Of a stretch of DNA of 64,000 nucleotides, positions 7,311 through 15,227 are shown piece after piece. Position 1 is the first letter of the stretch. Each line of letters begins with the position of its first letter. Below the pieces are notes generated by a model. It ran no database searches, was not told the origin of the DNA, and worked only from the letters and a program-made list of their open reading frames with translations. The stretch is from Streptomyces marokkonensis. Lineage in GTDB: Bacteria; Actinomycetota; Actinomycetes; Streptomycetales; Streptomycetaceae. Location of the stretch: positions 57,924-121,923 of the forward strand of contig NZ_VSKS01000023.1 of NCBI RefSeq assembly GCF_008312835.1. Reading direction: 5' to 3'. Position numbers and translations under genes: made by a program.

Positions 7311-7339
7311 ATCGTAGGGAGGACAGGGCGGGCGTGTCA
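7311..7339 (-). promoter_or_regulatory. Promoter of the leader peptide/rhodanese operon
   Basis: On the minus strand TGACAC (7334-7339) and TACGAT (7311-7316) are separated by 17 nt, a good fit to the housekeeping sigma factor consensus. The distance from TACGAT to the leader-peptide ATG is 7 nt, so the transcript should begin at or beside that ATG. Confidence 0.7.
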
Positions 7340-7485
7340 CCGACGTGTCGCATACTGAGACGAGATCGTCCGCGATGCGGGACTCACACCCCCGCAATCC
7401 TCTCCCCCGGAGCCCCTCCGCCCCGCGCGTCCGCCACCCCATCTACCCTGCGGACACCGCCGTCTCGCCTGACGGACACTCCTGG

Positions 7486-8226
7486 CTACCCGACCAGACG
7501 GACGTCGGAACCCTTCACCTTGATGTCCACACCGTTCTCGGCCGCCTCGACCTTGTCCAGGCGGATACCGCCGGGCAGTCCGTCGATCTTCTGCTGGAAG
7601 TCGGTGATCCGCCGCACCCGCGACTCGGCGAGCTCGACCCCGCCGAACGCGGGCAGCGCGTCGGCCTGCACCCGCACGGTGTCACCGTCCACGACCGTCA
7701 CCGAGCTGAGCACGGAGACCGGCTCGGGCAGCTTGTTGCCGAGCACGGTGGCCTCGACCGCGACCTTGATCTTCCCGTTGCCGCCGTCGGAGAGACCGAC
7801 GACCTCGGCGGTGACGCCGGGGGCCACCTGGGTGGGCTCGGCCTTGGCGGTCTTCAGCAGTTCGTCGTAGGCGACGGTCGCGGTCCCGGTGGCGCTGTCG
7901 GCGACGGCGGAGCTGAAGTCGCTGGAGAAGTCGACGCCCCTCATGTCGGCGCGCAGATCGCCGATGCGGATCTTCTCGGCGCCGTCGCCGGTGCCGGCCT
8001 CGTAGCCCTCGATGCCGACCTGCACCTCGTCGAGGGTGCCGCCGACGACCTGGGTGAGGAAGGGGAAGCCCTTGATGGACACGTCGGGGGTGGACGCGAG
8101 GTTCTCGGTCGCCTTCAGGCGGTCCGCCGCCTCGCTCTCGGCGAGGTTGACCGCGACGCGGTCCACGATCACGAAGATCCCGCCCAGTATCACGACGACG
8201 ATGAGCAGTATTCGCAGTGCGCGCAT
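7486..8226 (-). CDS. LmeA-like (DUF2993) phospholipid-binding protein
   Basis: A 246-residue protein with an N-terminal hydrophobic helix at about residues 4-24 (ALRILLIVVVILGGIFVIV), probably a signal anchor. A domain matching DUF2993/LmeA follows: VSIKGFPFLTQVVGGTLDEVQV is the typical start of the repeat-like beta structure. LmeA of mycobacteria is a periplasmic lipid-binding protein needed for lipomannan maturation; an envelope lipid-binding role here is by family only. The start ATG 8226 has GGGGGA upstream. It is followed by the leader-peptide operon and is not tightly linked to any other gene. Confidence 0.82.
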   Translation of the reverse strand: MRALRILLIVVVILGGIFVIVDRVAVNLAESEAADRLKATENLASTPDVSIKGFPFLTQVVGGTLDEVQVGIEGYEAGTGDGAEKIRIGDLRADMRGVDFSSDFSSAVADSATGTATVAYDELLKTAKAEPTQVAPGVTAEVVGLSDGGNGKIKVAVEATVLGNKLPEPVSVLSSVTVVDGDTVRVQADALPAFGGVELAESRVRRITDFQQKIDGLPGGIRLDKVEAAENGVDIKVKGSDVRLVG

Positions 8227-8764
8227 GCGGTGTTTCCCCCACGTGGCTTGTGACGACGGCGGTCCCCGACGACCGGCGGCCGTCCTGCGCGAGGGTAACT
8301 CGCACGGGTGTGGGGGCCGGGAGATTGTGGATCAGCTGTGACAGGCGCCCTCGTGGGCGCGGTTCGGGGCGAGGGCGTGCCCGGCACACGCGAAGCGCCC
8401 CGGCGTGGGGGGGTGTTCGCGCAGCCCGGCGCCAACGGGGTGCCGTCGCGCCCACCCTCCCCCATCGCCCCAGCGGCACGACTGCCCGCGGAAGCGGCGG
8501 CGCGGAGAGCGGTACGGGGCGGCGGTGGCGGCCTGCAGCCGCGTATGGCGCGTATGGCGCGCGTGCCGCGTGTGGCGGTGGGCGGCGCGCAGGCGCGTAC
8601 GGCGCGGAGGGGACGGGGCGGGGGTGTGCGCCCGCAGCGGCTGGTGCGAGTCAGCGCCCCGCACCTCCACCAGGCAACCCGGTCGCGCCAGTCCGAGGAC
8701 GTACACCCCCGACCCGGCCCCGACCCACCCACCGGCAGAAGGCGCTACGCGCACCCCGCAGGCG
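8227..8764. other. 538-bp intergenic region without a supported gene
   Basis: Between the LmeA-like gene and the next minus-strand gene. Several frames stay open by GC content alone, but their translations are low-complexity Arg/Pro/Ala strings without family resemblance. It contains a dispersed repeat (8405-8485), a further stretch of short GC-rich repeats around 8540-8580 (GCGTATGGC twice), and the promoter region of the LmeA-like gene next to 8227. Confidence 0.6.
8405..8485 (-). repeat. Dispersed intergenic repeat, copy A
   Basis: Read on the minus strand it shares an ordered series of blocks with 46165-46262: CGTGCCGCTGGGGCG, GGGTGGGCGC, GCACCCCG, and CGCCGGGCTGCG followed by CACCCCCC. 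Copy A lies downstream of one gene and upstream of none in the same sense. It looks like a common Streptomyces intergenic repeat, not a transposon. Confidence 0.6.
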
Positions 8765-9904
8765 TCAGGCGAACACGCGACCCAGCACGTACACCGCGGG
8801 CCCCGCCGCCGCCAGCGGCAGCGCGATGCCCGCCGTGAAGTGCACGAACCGCGACGGATAGTCGTAGCTCGCGACCCGGTGACCGATCAGCGCACAGACC
8901 GCCGCCCCCGCGCCCAGCCCCGCGCCCGAGGCCTCCATCCCCCCGACCGCGAACCCCGCCCCCGCCGCCACCAGCAGCGCGACCACCACGGATGCCGCGG
9001 TCGGCAGGGGCAGCGCCCGCGCCACCATCGCCGCCGCCACAGCGACCGCTCCCACGGTCACCGCGTCCGCGTCCGCCGCCAGATACCCGCCCGCCGCGAT
9101 GGCCAGCGCCGCCGCGGCGACCGTCGCCATCAGGCCGTACATCCGCTCGTCAGGATCCGCGTGGGACCGCAGCTGCAGCATCAGCGACAGCAGCACCCAC
9201 ACCCCCAGCGTCCCCAGGATCGCCGCGGGCGACCGGTCCGACGCCAGCAGCGCCGCGTCCGCGGCCAGCGCGCCCAGGAACCCGAGCGCGATCCCCTGCC
9301 GAGCCGGCCACATGCCGTTCAGCCGGAACCAGCCCGCCGCCGTGACCCCCTGCAACACCACCAACGGCACGAGCAGCGCATACGTCCCCAGCGCCGCCCC
9401 GCCCGCGAGCAGCACCCCCAGCAGCGCCGTGAGCACCGCGGGCTGCATCCCGGGCTCGATGATCGGCGACCGCCCCTCCGCCCGCGCCCGCTGCGCATCG
9501 GTGACGCGCGAGTTCCCGCCCAGCGTGGCCGGCCCGTACTCGGGCCCGCCCTCCTGCGAGGGCACGTCCTGCGGAGGGACGTCCGGCGGAGGCGCCTGCT
9601 GCGGAGGCAGATACGACGTCTCCTCGACAGCCGCGGCAGCCACAGGCGGCTGCATCTGCGTCTCCCACGTCTGCCCCTGCCACTGCTGCGTGTACTGCTG
9701 ATCGGCGTACGGATCGTCGTACGCCTGCTGCCCGGGCCAAGCCTGCGGCTCAGGCTGCTGATACGGCTCGTACGCCCCGTACCCCTGCCCGTACCCGTCC
9801 CCGTACCCGTACCCGTCCCCGGACCCGAACCCGTTCCCAGACCCCTGCCCGTACCCCTGCCCGTACCCCTGCCCGTGCCCCTGCCCGTACGGCTGGTTCG
9901 TCAT
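8765..9904 (-). CDS. Multi-pass membrane protein with a Gly/Tyr/Gln-rich repeat N-terminus
   Basis: A 379-residue protein. Residues 1-60 are built of GQGYGQG-like repeats, then a Gln/Pro-rich segment to about 145, then about nine or ten hydrophobic helices (LTALLGVLLAGGAALGTYALL onward) to the C-terminus. The disordered tail is probably cytoplasmic. No enzyme or transporter signature is recognised. The ATG overlaps the end region of the MoaD/ThiS gene (3 nt between stop and start) and has AGGAGGG upstream, so the two are one operon. Function unknown; the pairing with a sulfur-carrier-like protein is notable but unexplained. Confidence 0.8.
   Translation of the reverse strand: MTNQPYGQGHGQGYGQGYGQGSGNGFGSGDGYGYGDGYGQGYGAYEPYQQPEPQAWPGQQAYDDPYADQQYTQQWQGQTWETQMQPPVAAAAVEETSYLPPQQAPPPDVPPQDVPSQEGGPEYGPATLGGNSRVTDAQRARAEGRSPIIEPGMQPAVLTALLGVLLAGGAALGTYALLVPLVVLQGVTAAGWFRLNGMWPARQGIALGFLGALAADAALLASDRSPAAILGTLGVWVLLSLMLQLRSHADPDERMYGLMATVAAAALAIAAGGYLAADADAVTVGAVAVAAAMVARALPLPTAASVVVALLVAAGAGFAVGGMEASGAGLGAGAAVCALIGHRVASYDYPSRFVHFTAGIALPLAAAGPAVYVLGRVFA
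9774..9893 (-). repeat. Short in-frame tandem repeats coding the GQGYGQG tail
   Basis: Repeats of a 6- and 12-bp unit (forward CCGTACCCCTGC and variants) encode the Gly/Tyr/Gln-rich N-terminus of the membrane protein. Such arrays change length easily by slippage without breaking the frame. Confidence 0.7.
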
Positions 9905-9907
9905 CGC

Positions 9908-10162
9908 TCACCCTCCTGCGAACGGCGGAAGCACCTCGACCGTGCCGCCGTCGGCCAGCCGTACCGTCTCATGCGCGCGCTTGCCCACGGGATCACCGTC
10001 GACGAGGAACGAGCACCGCAGCAGCACCCGCGCCAGTTCGCCGGAGTGCCGCCCCCGCACGGCGTCGAGCGCCTCGGCGAGCGTGTCCGCCTCGTGCGCC
10101 TCCTCGGCCACCCCGGCCGCGGCCTTGGCGGCGGCCCAGTACCGCACCGTGACCTTTGCCAT
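9908..10162 (-). CDS. MoaD/ThiS-family ubiquitin-like sulfur carrier
   Basis: An 84-residue beta-grasp protein starting MAKVTVRYWAAAKAAAG and ending PPFAGG. The C-terminal Gly-Gly is the hallmark of the MoaD/ThiS sulfur carriers, which are adenylated and thiocarboxylated before donating sulfur in molybdopterin, thiamine or other pathways. No E1-like partner lies beside it, so the pathway cannot be named. The ATG at 10162 is preferred, with AGGA 8 nt upstream; a start at 10177 would add five residues. It is followed directly by the Gly/Tyr-rich membrane protein gene. Confidence 0.85.
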   Translation of the reverse strand: MAKVTVRYWAAAKAAAGVAEEAHEADTLAEALDAVRGRHSGELARVLLRCSFLVDGDPVGKRAHETVRLADGGTVEVLPPFAGG

Positions 10163-10209
10163 CTGCTGGTTCCTCAATCGGAAATAGGTTGACGGTGAAC
10201 ACCGTCAGG

Positions 10210-11067
10210 CTAGCCCGCCCGGGCGACCACCCAGTCCCCGATCCGCCCCAGCAACGGCTCCGGCGCCGCGTTCTCCGCGTGCCCCATACCGGCCTCGACC
10301 CACAACTCCCCGTGCTCCCCGGCGGCGGCCGCCAGCATCCGGGGGTGGTCGAGCGGGAAGTACCCGTCCTGGTCCCCGTGCACGATCAGCAGCGGCGTCG
10401 GCGCGATCCGCGGCACCGCCTCGACCGGCGACAGCGGCACCGGATCCCACTGCCGGTGATGGATCCGCGTACGCAGCCCGTACCGCCCCACCAGCCGCCC
10501 GGACGGCCGGGTCACGAGCCAGTGCAGCCGCCGCATGGGCGCGGTCCCCCGGTAGAACCACCGCGCGGGCGCACTCACGGAGACCACGGCGCCGACGCCG
10601 ATGTCCCGGTCGACCGCGGCATGCCGCAGCACCACGGAGCCGCCCATGGAGAACCCGACGGTGGCCACCCGCGCGTACCCCAGCTCGCGCGCCCACCCCA
10701 CCACCGCCGCGAGATCCAGGACCTCCCGGTCCCCCACGGTGGACCGCCCGCCCGACGCCCCGTGCCCGCGGAAGGAGAACGTCACAACACCGCCGTACCG
10801 CGCGAGGACGCGCGCCACCCGCCGCACGTGCGGCCGGTCCGCGTCCCCGGTGAATCCGTGCGCGACGACGAACACAAGATCGCCGGAAGGGGACGCCCCC
10901 GGTTCGTATACGGAATCGATCGCCACCCCGTCCTCCGTGCGCAGGAACGTCCGCAAAGGCCCGCCGCCGCGCGTTGCGCCGTGCGTTACCACGCGCGTCT
11001 CGGAATATGGACGAATGGCGGAGCGAATGGTGGATCGCGCCACATGACCTGCCGGACCGGTGCTCAT
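10210..11067 (-). CDS. Alpha/beta hydrolase
   Basis: A 285-residue alpha/beta hydrolase (serine esterase-like). Visible are VVAHGFTGDADRPH (oxyanion region), the nucleophile elbow GFSMGGS with the Ser, LLIVHGDQDGYFP carrying the probable acidic residue, and GMGHAENAA with the catalytic His. There is no signal peptide, so it is probably cytoplasmic; the substrate is unknown. The ATG at 11067 is used; a GTG inside would shorten it by about 25 residues, and neither has a clear ribosome binding site. It is divergent from glnR, with 264 bp between the two starts. Confidence 0.82.
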   Translation of the reverse strand: MSTGPAGHVARSTIRSAIRPYSETRVVTHGATRGGGPLRTFLRTEDGVAIDSVYEPGASPSGDLVFVVAHGFTGDADRPHVRRVARVLARYGGVVTFSFRGHGASGGRSTVGDREVLDLAAVVGWARELGYARVATVGFSMGGSVVLRHAAVDRDIGVGAVVSVSAPARWFYRGTAPMRRLHWLVTRPSGRLVGRYGLRTRIHHRQWDPVPLSPVEAVPRIAPTPLLIVHGDQDGYFPLDHPRMLAAAAGEHGELWVEAGMGHAENAAPEPLLGRIGDWVVARAG

Positions 11068-11233
11068 GTCGGCTATTCTGCTGCGAAGAGGACTCGGGCA
11101 GCGAAGCCCCCGGGTCCTTTTGTGCTTTCGGAAGCGTTGTATACGAACGCGGGAAACCGCCGGTGTACGGGCCGTCGAACGCACGCGGCAATGCCAAAAC
11201 GTCCTCGCAGGGACCGAGGAGGAACCAGACGTT

Positions 11234-11335
11234 ATGGGCGAGCGAACCGTGCACGACCGCAGGACAGCCCCGATCCGGGCAGGTATCCGGGCAGGCATCC
11301 CGGCAGGTATCCGGGCAGGTGAGGAGACACGATGA
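11234..11335 (+). CDS. Possible upstream ORF coupled to glnR
   Basis: A 33-codon open frame ([10 protein letters not shown]...) that reads through the 12-bp tandem repeats as [16 protein letters not shown]. It ends in a TGA overlapping the glnR start codon (ATGA). A GAGGAGG lies upstream, but at the long distance of about 11 nt. It could couple translation into glnR or be accidental; nothing in the amino acid sequence supports a function. Confidence 0.25.
   Translation: MGERTVHDRRTAPIRAGIRAGIPAGIRAGEETR
11273..11320 (+). repeat. Four tandem 12-bp repeats before glnR
   Basis: Units ATCCGGGCAGGT, ATCCGGGCAGGC, ATCCCGGCAGGT and ATCCGGGCAGGT follow each other without gaps and end 11 nt before the glnR ATG, directly next to its ribosome binding site GAGGAG. 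In the mRNA leader they could influence translation of glnR. Confidence 0.85.
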
Positions 11336-12111
11336 GCTCGCTGCTGCTCCTGACCAACGCGCTCCAGCCGTCGACGGAGGTGCTCCCCGCCCTCGGCCTG
11401 CTCCTGCACAACGTGCGCGTGGCCCCCGCCGAGGGTCCGGCCCTCGTCGACACCCCCGGCGCCGACGTGATCCTGGTCGACGGCCGCCGCGACCTCCCGC
11501 AGGTGCGCAGCCTGTGCCAGCTGCTGCGCTCCACGGGCCCCGGCTGCCCGCTCGTCCTGGTGGTGACGGAAGGCGGCCTGGCGGCCGTCACCGCGGACTG
11601 GGGCATCGACGACGTCCTGCTGGACACCGCGGGCCCGGCCGAGGTCGAGGCCCGTCTGCGCCTGGCGATGGGCCGCCAGCAGATCGTCAACGACGACTCC
11701 CCGATGGAGATCCGCAACGGCGACCTGTCGGTCGACGAGGCGACCTATTCGGCGAAACTCAAGGGCCGGGTCCTCGACCTGACCTTCAAGGAATTCGAGC
11801 TGCTCAAATACCTCGCGCAGCACCCCGGCCGGGTCTTCACCCGCGCCCAGCTGCTCCAGGAGGTGTGGGGGTACGACTACTTCGGCGGCACCCGCACCGT
11901 CGACGTGCACGTACGGCGCCTGCGCGCCAAGCTCGGCCCCGAGCACGAGTCGTTGATCGGCACGGTCCGGAACGTCGGTTATCGATTCGTTACGCCCGAA
12001 AAGGTGGAGCGCGCGGCCGAGGAGGCGAAGGCCAAGGCCGACCGGCAAAAAGCGTCGGATACGGACGAGACGGCCACGAGGAACGCCGCCGGCGCCCGCT
12101 CGCCGGCGTGA
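11332..12111 (+). CDS. glnR: Global nitrogen regulator GlnR (orphan OmpR-type)
   Basis: A 259-residue OmpR-family transcription factor that I recognise as GlnR, the activator/repressor of glnA, glnII, amtB, nirB and other nitrogen genes in Streptomyces. The N-terminal receiver-like domain (about 1-120; LILVVTEG-type strand seen as [11 protein letters not shown]) lacks the usual acidic pocket, consistent with a phosphorylation-independent orphan regulator. The C-terminal winged helix (about 125-220) contains [20 protein letters not shown] and [12 protein letters not shown] charged Ala/Lys-rich tail follows. There is no kinase gene beside it. GAGGAG lies 5 nt before the ATG, just after four 12-bp repeats. 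Identification by remembered sequence is strong. Confidence 0.95.
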   Translation: MSSLLLLTNALQPSTEVLPALGLLLHNVRVAPAEGPALVDTPGADVILVDGRRDLPQVRSLCQLLRSTGPGCPLVLVVTEGGLAAVTADWGIDDVLLDTAGPAEVEARLRLAMGRQQIVNDDSPMEIRNGDLSVDEATYSAKLKGRVLDLTFKEFELLKYLAQHPGRVFTRAQLLQEVWGYDYFGGTRTVDVHVRRLRAKLGPEHESLIGTVRNVGYRFVTPEKVERAAEEAKAKADRQKASDTDETATRNAAGARSPA

Positions 12112-12206
12112 GAACCGCACGCATGAGCGTTGCGTTCGCACAGACGAGCCGTTTCCGTGCTGTTCGGAACACTCTTCACACCCTGCCCGGACGGAATATA
12201 TCCGCG

Positions 12207-12212
12207 TAGACT
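12207..12212 (+). promoter_or_regulatory. -10 box of a probable leaderless LacI-type gene promoter
   Basis: TAGACT, 6 nt before the GTG start at 12219, with no Shine-Dalgarno sequence between. The -35 region is not well conserved. Confidence 0.5.
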
Positions 12213-12218
12213 CCGCGC

Positions 12219-13241
12219 GTGGCCAAGGTAACCAGGGATGATGTGGCGCGGCTGGCGGGTACGTCCACCGCCGTCGTCAGCTATGTCATCAACAACGGAC
12301 CCCGGCCGGTCGCCCCGGCCACGCGCGAGCGCGTTCTCGCCGCGATCAAGGAGCTGGGGTACCGGCCCGACCGCGTCGCCCAGGCGATGGCGTCACGGCG
12401 GACGGACCTCATAGGCCTGATCATCCCGGACGCCCGCCAGCCCTTCTTCGGCGAGATGGCGCACGCGGTCGAACAGGCCGCCTCCGAGCGCGGGAAGATG
12501 GTGCTGGTCGGCAACACCGACTACATCGCGGAGCGCGAGGTCCACTATCTGCGCGCCTTCCTGGGCATGCGCGTCTCCGGCCTGATCCTGGTCAGCCACG
12601 CGCTGAACGACCTGGCCGCGGCGGAGATCGAGGCGTGGGACGCCCGGATCGTCCTGCTGCACGAGCGTCCGGAGGCGATCGACGACGTGGCGGTCGTCAC
12701 GGACGACCTCGGCGGCGCCCAGCTCGCCGTGCGCCACCTGCTGGAGCACGGGAACGCGTACGTCGCCTGTGTCGGCGGCACCGCGGAGACCCCCGCCGTC
12801 GGTGACCCGGTCTCGGACCACGTCGAGGGCTGGCGGCGCGCGATGGAGGAGGCCGGCATACCGACCGAGGGCCGGCTCTTCGAGGCCCCGTACAACCGCT
12901 ACGACGCCTACCGCGTGGGTCTGGACATCCTCTCCGGCCCGGACCGCCCGCCGGCGATCTTCTGCTCCACCGACGACCAGGCGATCGGCATCCTGCGTGC
13001 CGCGCGTGAGCTGCGCATCGACGTGCCGGGTGAGCTCGCGGTCGCCGGGTTCGACGACATCAAGGAGGCGGCGCTCGCCGACCCGCCGATGACCACGGTC
13101 GCCTCCGACCGTCCGGCGATGGCCCGCGCGGCGGTCGACCTCGTCCTTGACGACGGCCTGCGGGTGGCGGGCTCGCGCCGCGAACGCCTGAAGGTGTTCC
13201 CGTCCCGCCTGGTGGTACGCCACTCCTGCGGCTGCACGTAG
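12219..13241 (+). CDS. LacI-family transcriptional regulator
   Basis: A 340-residue LacI/GalR regulator. The N-terminal helix-turn-helix ([20 protein letters not shown], residues 4-23) has the usual VSYVIN recognition helix and a hinge near 50-60. The rest is a periplasmic-binding-protein-like effector domain ([37 protein letters not shown]). It ends with an unusual HSCGCT tail containing two Cys. The effector is unknown; no sugar genes are adjacent apart from the pectin enzyme 3.5 kb away. The GTG start is supported by TAGACT at the right distance for a leaderless mRNA. Confidence 0.9.
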   Translation: MAKVTRDDVARLAGTSTAVVSYVINNGPRPVAPATRERVLAAIKELGYRPDRVAQAMASRRTDLIGLIIPDARQPFFGEMAHAVEQAASERGKMVLVGNTDYIAEREVHYLRAFLGMRVSGLILVSHALNDLAAAEIEAWDARIVLLHERPEAIDDVAVVTDDLGGAQLAVRHLLEHGNAYVACVGGTAETPAVGDPVSDHVEGWRRAMEEAGIPTEGRLFEAPYNRYDAYRVGLDILSGPDRPPAIFCSTDDQAIGILRAARELRIDVPGELAVAGFDDIKEAALADPPMTTVASDRPAMARAAVDLVLDDGLRVAGSRRERLKVFPSRLVVRHSCGCT

Positions 13242-13331
13242 TCGCCCCACGGGCCGAACCCTTACGAACGTCACCCGGACCCTTATATCGGGCATACGAG
13301 GTTCTGTCGGGCTTCTCAGCGAGCACTCAGG

Positions 13332-14375
13332 ATGCTCTCATCGTCGGGCGCGACGCTCATGAACATGACCGAGAGCCCCCGCCCCAGCGGCGCGTACGAG
13401 AGCAGCAGCCCCCACCAGGTGAACCCCGAGTGGCCGCCCCCGCCGGCGTACGCGCCGACCCCCACGCAGCCCTCGGACCCGGCCCCCCGGCCGGCTCGAC
13501 GCAAGCGCACCCGTGGCCCCGCCGCCCTGCTCGCCGCCGTGGCGATCGTCGCGGCGGCCGTGGGCGGCGGCACCGCCTACGGCGTGCAGGAGCTGACCGG
13601 CAACGACACCGTCGCCTCGGCCGGCTCCACCGGCACCACCGTCGTACCGTCGAGCCAGAAGGGCACGGTGTCCGGCGTCGCCCGGGCGGTCGGCCCGAGC
13701 ATCGTCGAGATCAGCGCGACCTCGAACTCCGGCTCCTCGACCGGCTCCGGCGTGATCATCACCGAGGACGGCGAGATCATCACCAACAACCACGTCGTCG
13801 CCGGCGCGTCCTCGATCAAGGTGCGGACGGACGACGGCACGACGTACACGGCGAAGCTCGTCGGCACCGACAGCAAGAAGGACCTGGCGCTGATCAAGCT
13901 GGAGGACGCCTCCGGCCTGAAGGCGGCCACCCTCGGCGACTCCGACGGGGTGCAGGTCGGCGACCAGGTCGTGGCCATCGGCTCGCCCGAGGGTCTGACC
14001 GGCACGGTGACCAGCGGCATCGTCTCCGCCCTCGACCGCGATGTGACCGTGTCGACGGACGAGAGCCAGGGCCGGCAGCAGGGGCAGCAGGGCGGCGGCT
14101 GGCCGTTCGAGTACGGCGGCCGGGAGTTCAACGGCGACACGGGCGGCTCCACGACCACGTACAAGGCGATCCAGACCGACGCGTCCCTGAACCCCGGCAA
14201 CTCCGGCGGCGCGCTGATCGACATGAACGGCGCCGTCATCGGCATCAACTCCGCGATGTACGCGCCCAGTGGTGCGGACTCGTCCGCCGCGGGCAGCGTG
14301 GGCCTGGGCTTCGCCATCCCGGTCGACACGGTCGAGGCGGACCTGCCGGCCCTGCGCTCCGGTGCGACGAACTGA
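13332..14375 (+). CDS. HtrA/DegP-type serine protease without a PDZ domain
   Basis: A 347-residue trypsin-like protease: a Pro-rich cytoplasmic N-terminus, one membrane helix at about 63-84, then the protease domain outside the membrane. The catalytic triad is visible as His154 (NNHVV), Asp184 (KKDLALI) and Ser291 (NPGNSGGAL). The chain stops right after the protease domain (GFAIPVDTVEADL), so the C-terminal PDZ domain of classical HtrA/PepD is absent. The start could also be the ATG at 13359 or 13365; none has a good ribosome binding site. It precedes a two-component system, as pepD does with mprAB in mycobacteria, so envelope stress is a reasonable guess. Confidence 0.88.
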   Translation: MLSSSGATLMNMTESPRPSGAYESSSPHQVNPEWPPPPAYAPTPTQPSDPAPRPARRKRTRGPAALLAAVAIVAAAVGGGTAYGVQELTGNDTVASAGSTGTTVVPSSQKGTVSGVARAVGPSIVEISATSNSGSSTGSGVIITEDGEIITNNHVVAGASSIKVRTDDGTTYTAKLVGTDSKKDLALIKLEDASGLKAATLGDSDGVQVGDQVVAIGSPEGLTGTVTSGIVSALDRDVTVSTDESQGRQQGQQGGGWPFEYGGREFNGDTGGSTTTYKAIQTDASLNPGNSGGALIDMNGAVIGINSAMYAPSGADSSAAGSVGLGFAIPVDTVEADLPALRSGATN

Positions 14376-14416
14376 CGCGCACACCGGGAAACGTGCGACG
14401 CTGAGGACCCGAAGAG

Positions 14417-14472
14417 AGCTCCCGTGACCAAGCTCCCGTGACCATGCTCCCGTGACCACGCTCCCGTGGCAG
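14417..14472 (+). repeat. Four tandem 14-bp repeats between protease and response regulator
   Basis: Units AGCTCCCGTGACCA, AGCTCCCGTGACCA, TGCTCCCGTGACCA and the diverged CGCTCCCGTGGCAG follow one another and end 20 nt before the ATG of the response regulator. The CCGTGACC core could be a repeated protein-binding site or slippage product. Confidence 0.85.
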
Positions 14473-14492
14473 ACAGAGGAACCCGACACACC

Positions 14493-15227
14493 ATGACGCC
14501 CGCAGAAGGTGACCGTGCCCCCCAGCGCATCCTGATCGTCGACGACGAGCCGGCGGTGCGCGAAGCGCTGCAGCGCAGCCTGGCCTTCGAGGGGTACGAC
14601 ACCGAGGTCGCCGTCGACGGCACGGACGCCCTGGAGAAGGCGACGGCGTACCGTCCCGACCTCGTCGTCCTGGACATCCAGATGCCGCGCATGGACGGCC
14701 TCACCGCCGCCCGCCGCATCCGCGCCTCCGGCGACACCACACCCATCCTGATGCTGACGGCCCGCGACACCGTCGGCGACCGGGTGACCGGGCTGGACGC
14801 CGGGGCCGACGACTACCTGGTCAAGCCGTTCGAGCTGGACGAGCTGTTCGCCCGCATCCGCGCGCTGCTGCGCCGCAGCTCGTACGCGGCGGCGGTGGCC
14901 GCCTCCGCCGAGTCGGACGACGTCCTCACCTTCGCCGACCTGAGCATGAACCTGGCCACGCGGGAGGTGACGCGCGGCGGGCGCCCGGTGGAGCTGACCC
15001 GCACGGAGTTCACCCTGCTGGAGATGTTCATGGCCCACCCGCGCCAGGTGCTCACGCGTGAGCAGATCCTGAAGGCGGTCTGGGGCTTCGACTTCGAGCC
15101 GTCCTCCAACTCGCTCGACGTGTACGTCATGTACCTGCGCCGCAAGACCGAGGCGGGCGGCGAGCCGCGCCTGGTGCACACGGTGCGGGGGGTGGGGTAC
15201 GCGCTGCGGCAGGGCGGCGCGGAGTGA
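14493..15227 (+). CDS. OmpR-family response regulator
   Basis: A 244-residue response regulator. The receiver domain (about 10-125) has the acidic pair Asp17/Asp18, phosphoacceptor Asp61 ([12 protein letters not shown]) and Lys111 (DDYLVKPFE). The C-terminal winged helix (about 150-240) contains [13 protein letters not shown] and [10 protein letters not shown]. It pairs with the histidine kinase gene that overlaps its stop codon (GTGA). The ATG at 14493 is chosen over a GTG at 14466, which lies inside the 14-bp repeats; AGAGGA is about 12 nt upstream. Target genes are unknown; the upstream protease gene is the natural candidate. Confidence 0.92.
   Translation: MTPAEGDRAPQRILIVDDEPAVREALQRSLAFEGYDTEVAVDGTDALEKATAYRPDLVVLDIQMPRMDGLTAARRIRASGDTTPILMLTARDTVGDRVTGLDAGADDYLVKPFELDELFARIRALLRRSSYAAAVAASAESDDVLTFADLSMNLATREVTRGGRPVELTRTEFTLLEMFMAHPRQVLTREQILKAVWGFDFEPSSNSLDVYVMYLRRKTEAGGEPRLVHTVRGVGYALRQGGAE

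Noticed and set aside
7161-7442. A 93-codon minus-strand frame overlapping the leader peptide region
   Set aside because: It crosses the promoter of the leader peptide, has no ribosome binding site and a random-looking composition.
8217-10192. Long plus-strand frames across the intergenic repeat and the Gly/Tyr-rich gene
   Set aside because: Arg/Pro/His-rich strings with no family resemblance, explained by GC bias and repeats.
12087-12108. Hairpin at the 3' end of glnR as terminator
   Set aside because: The arms CGCCGGCG are self-complementary GC runs inside the coding region before the stop codon; likely chance.
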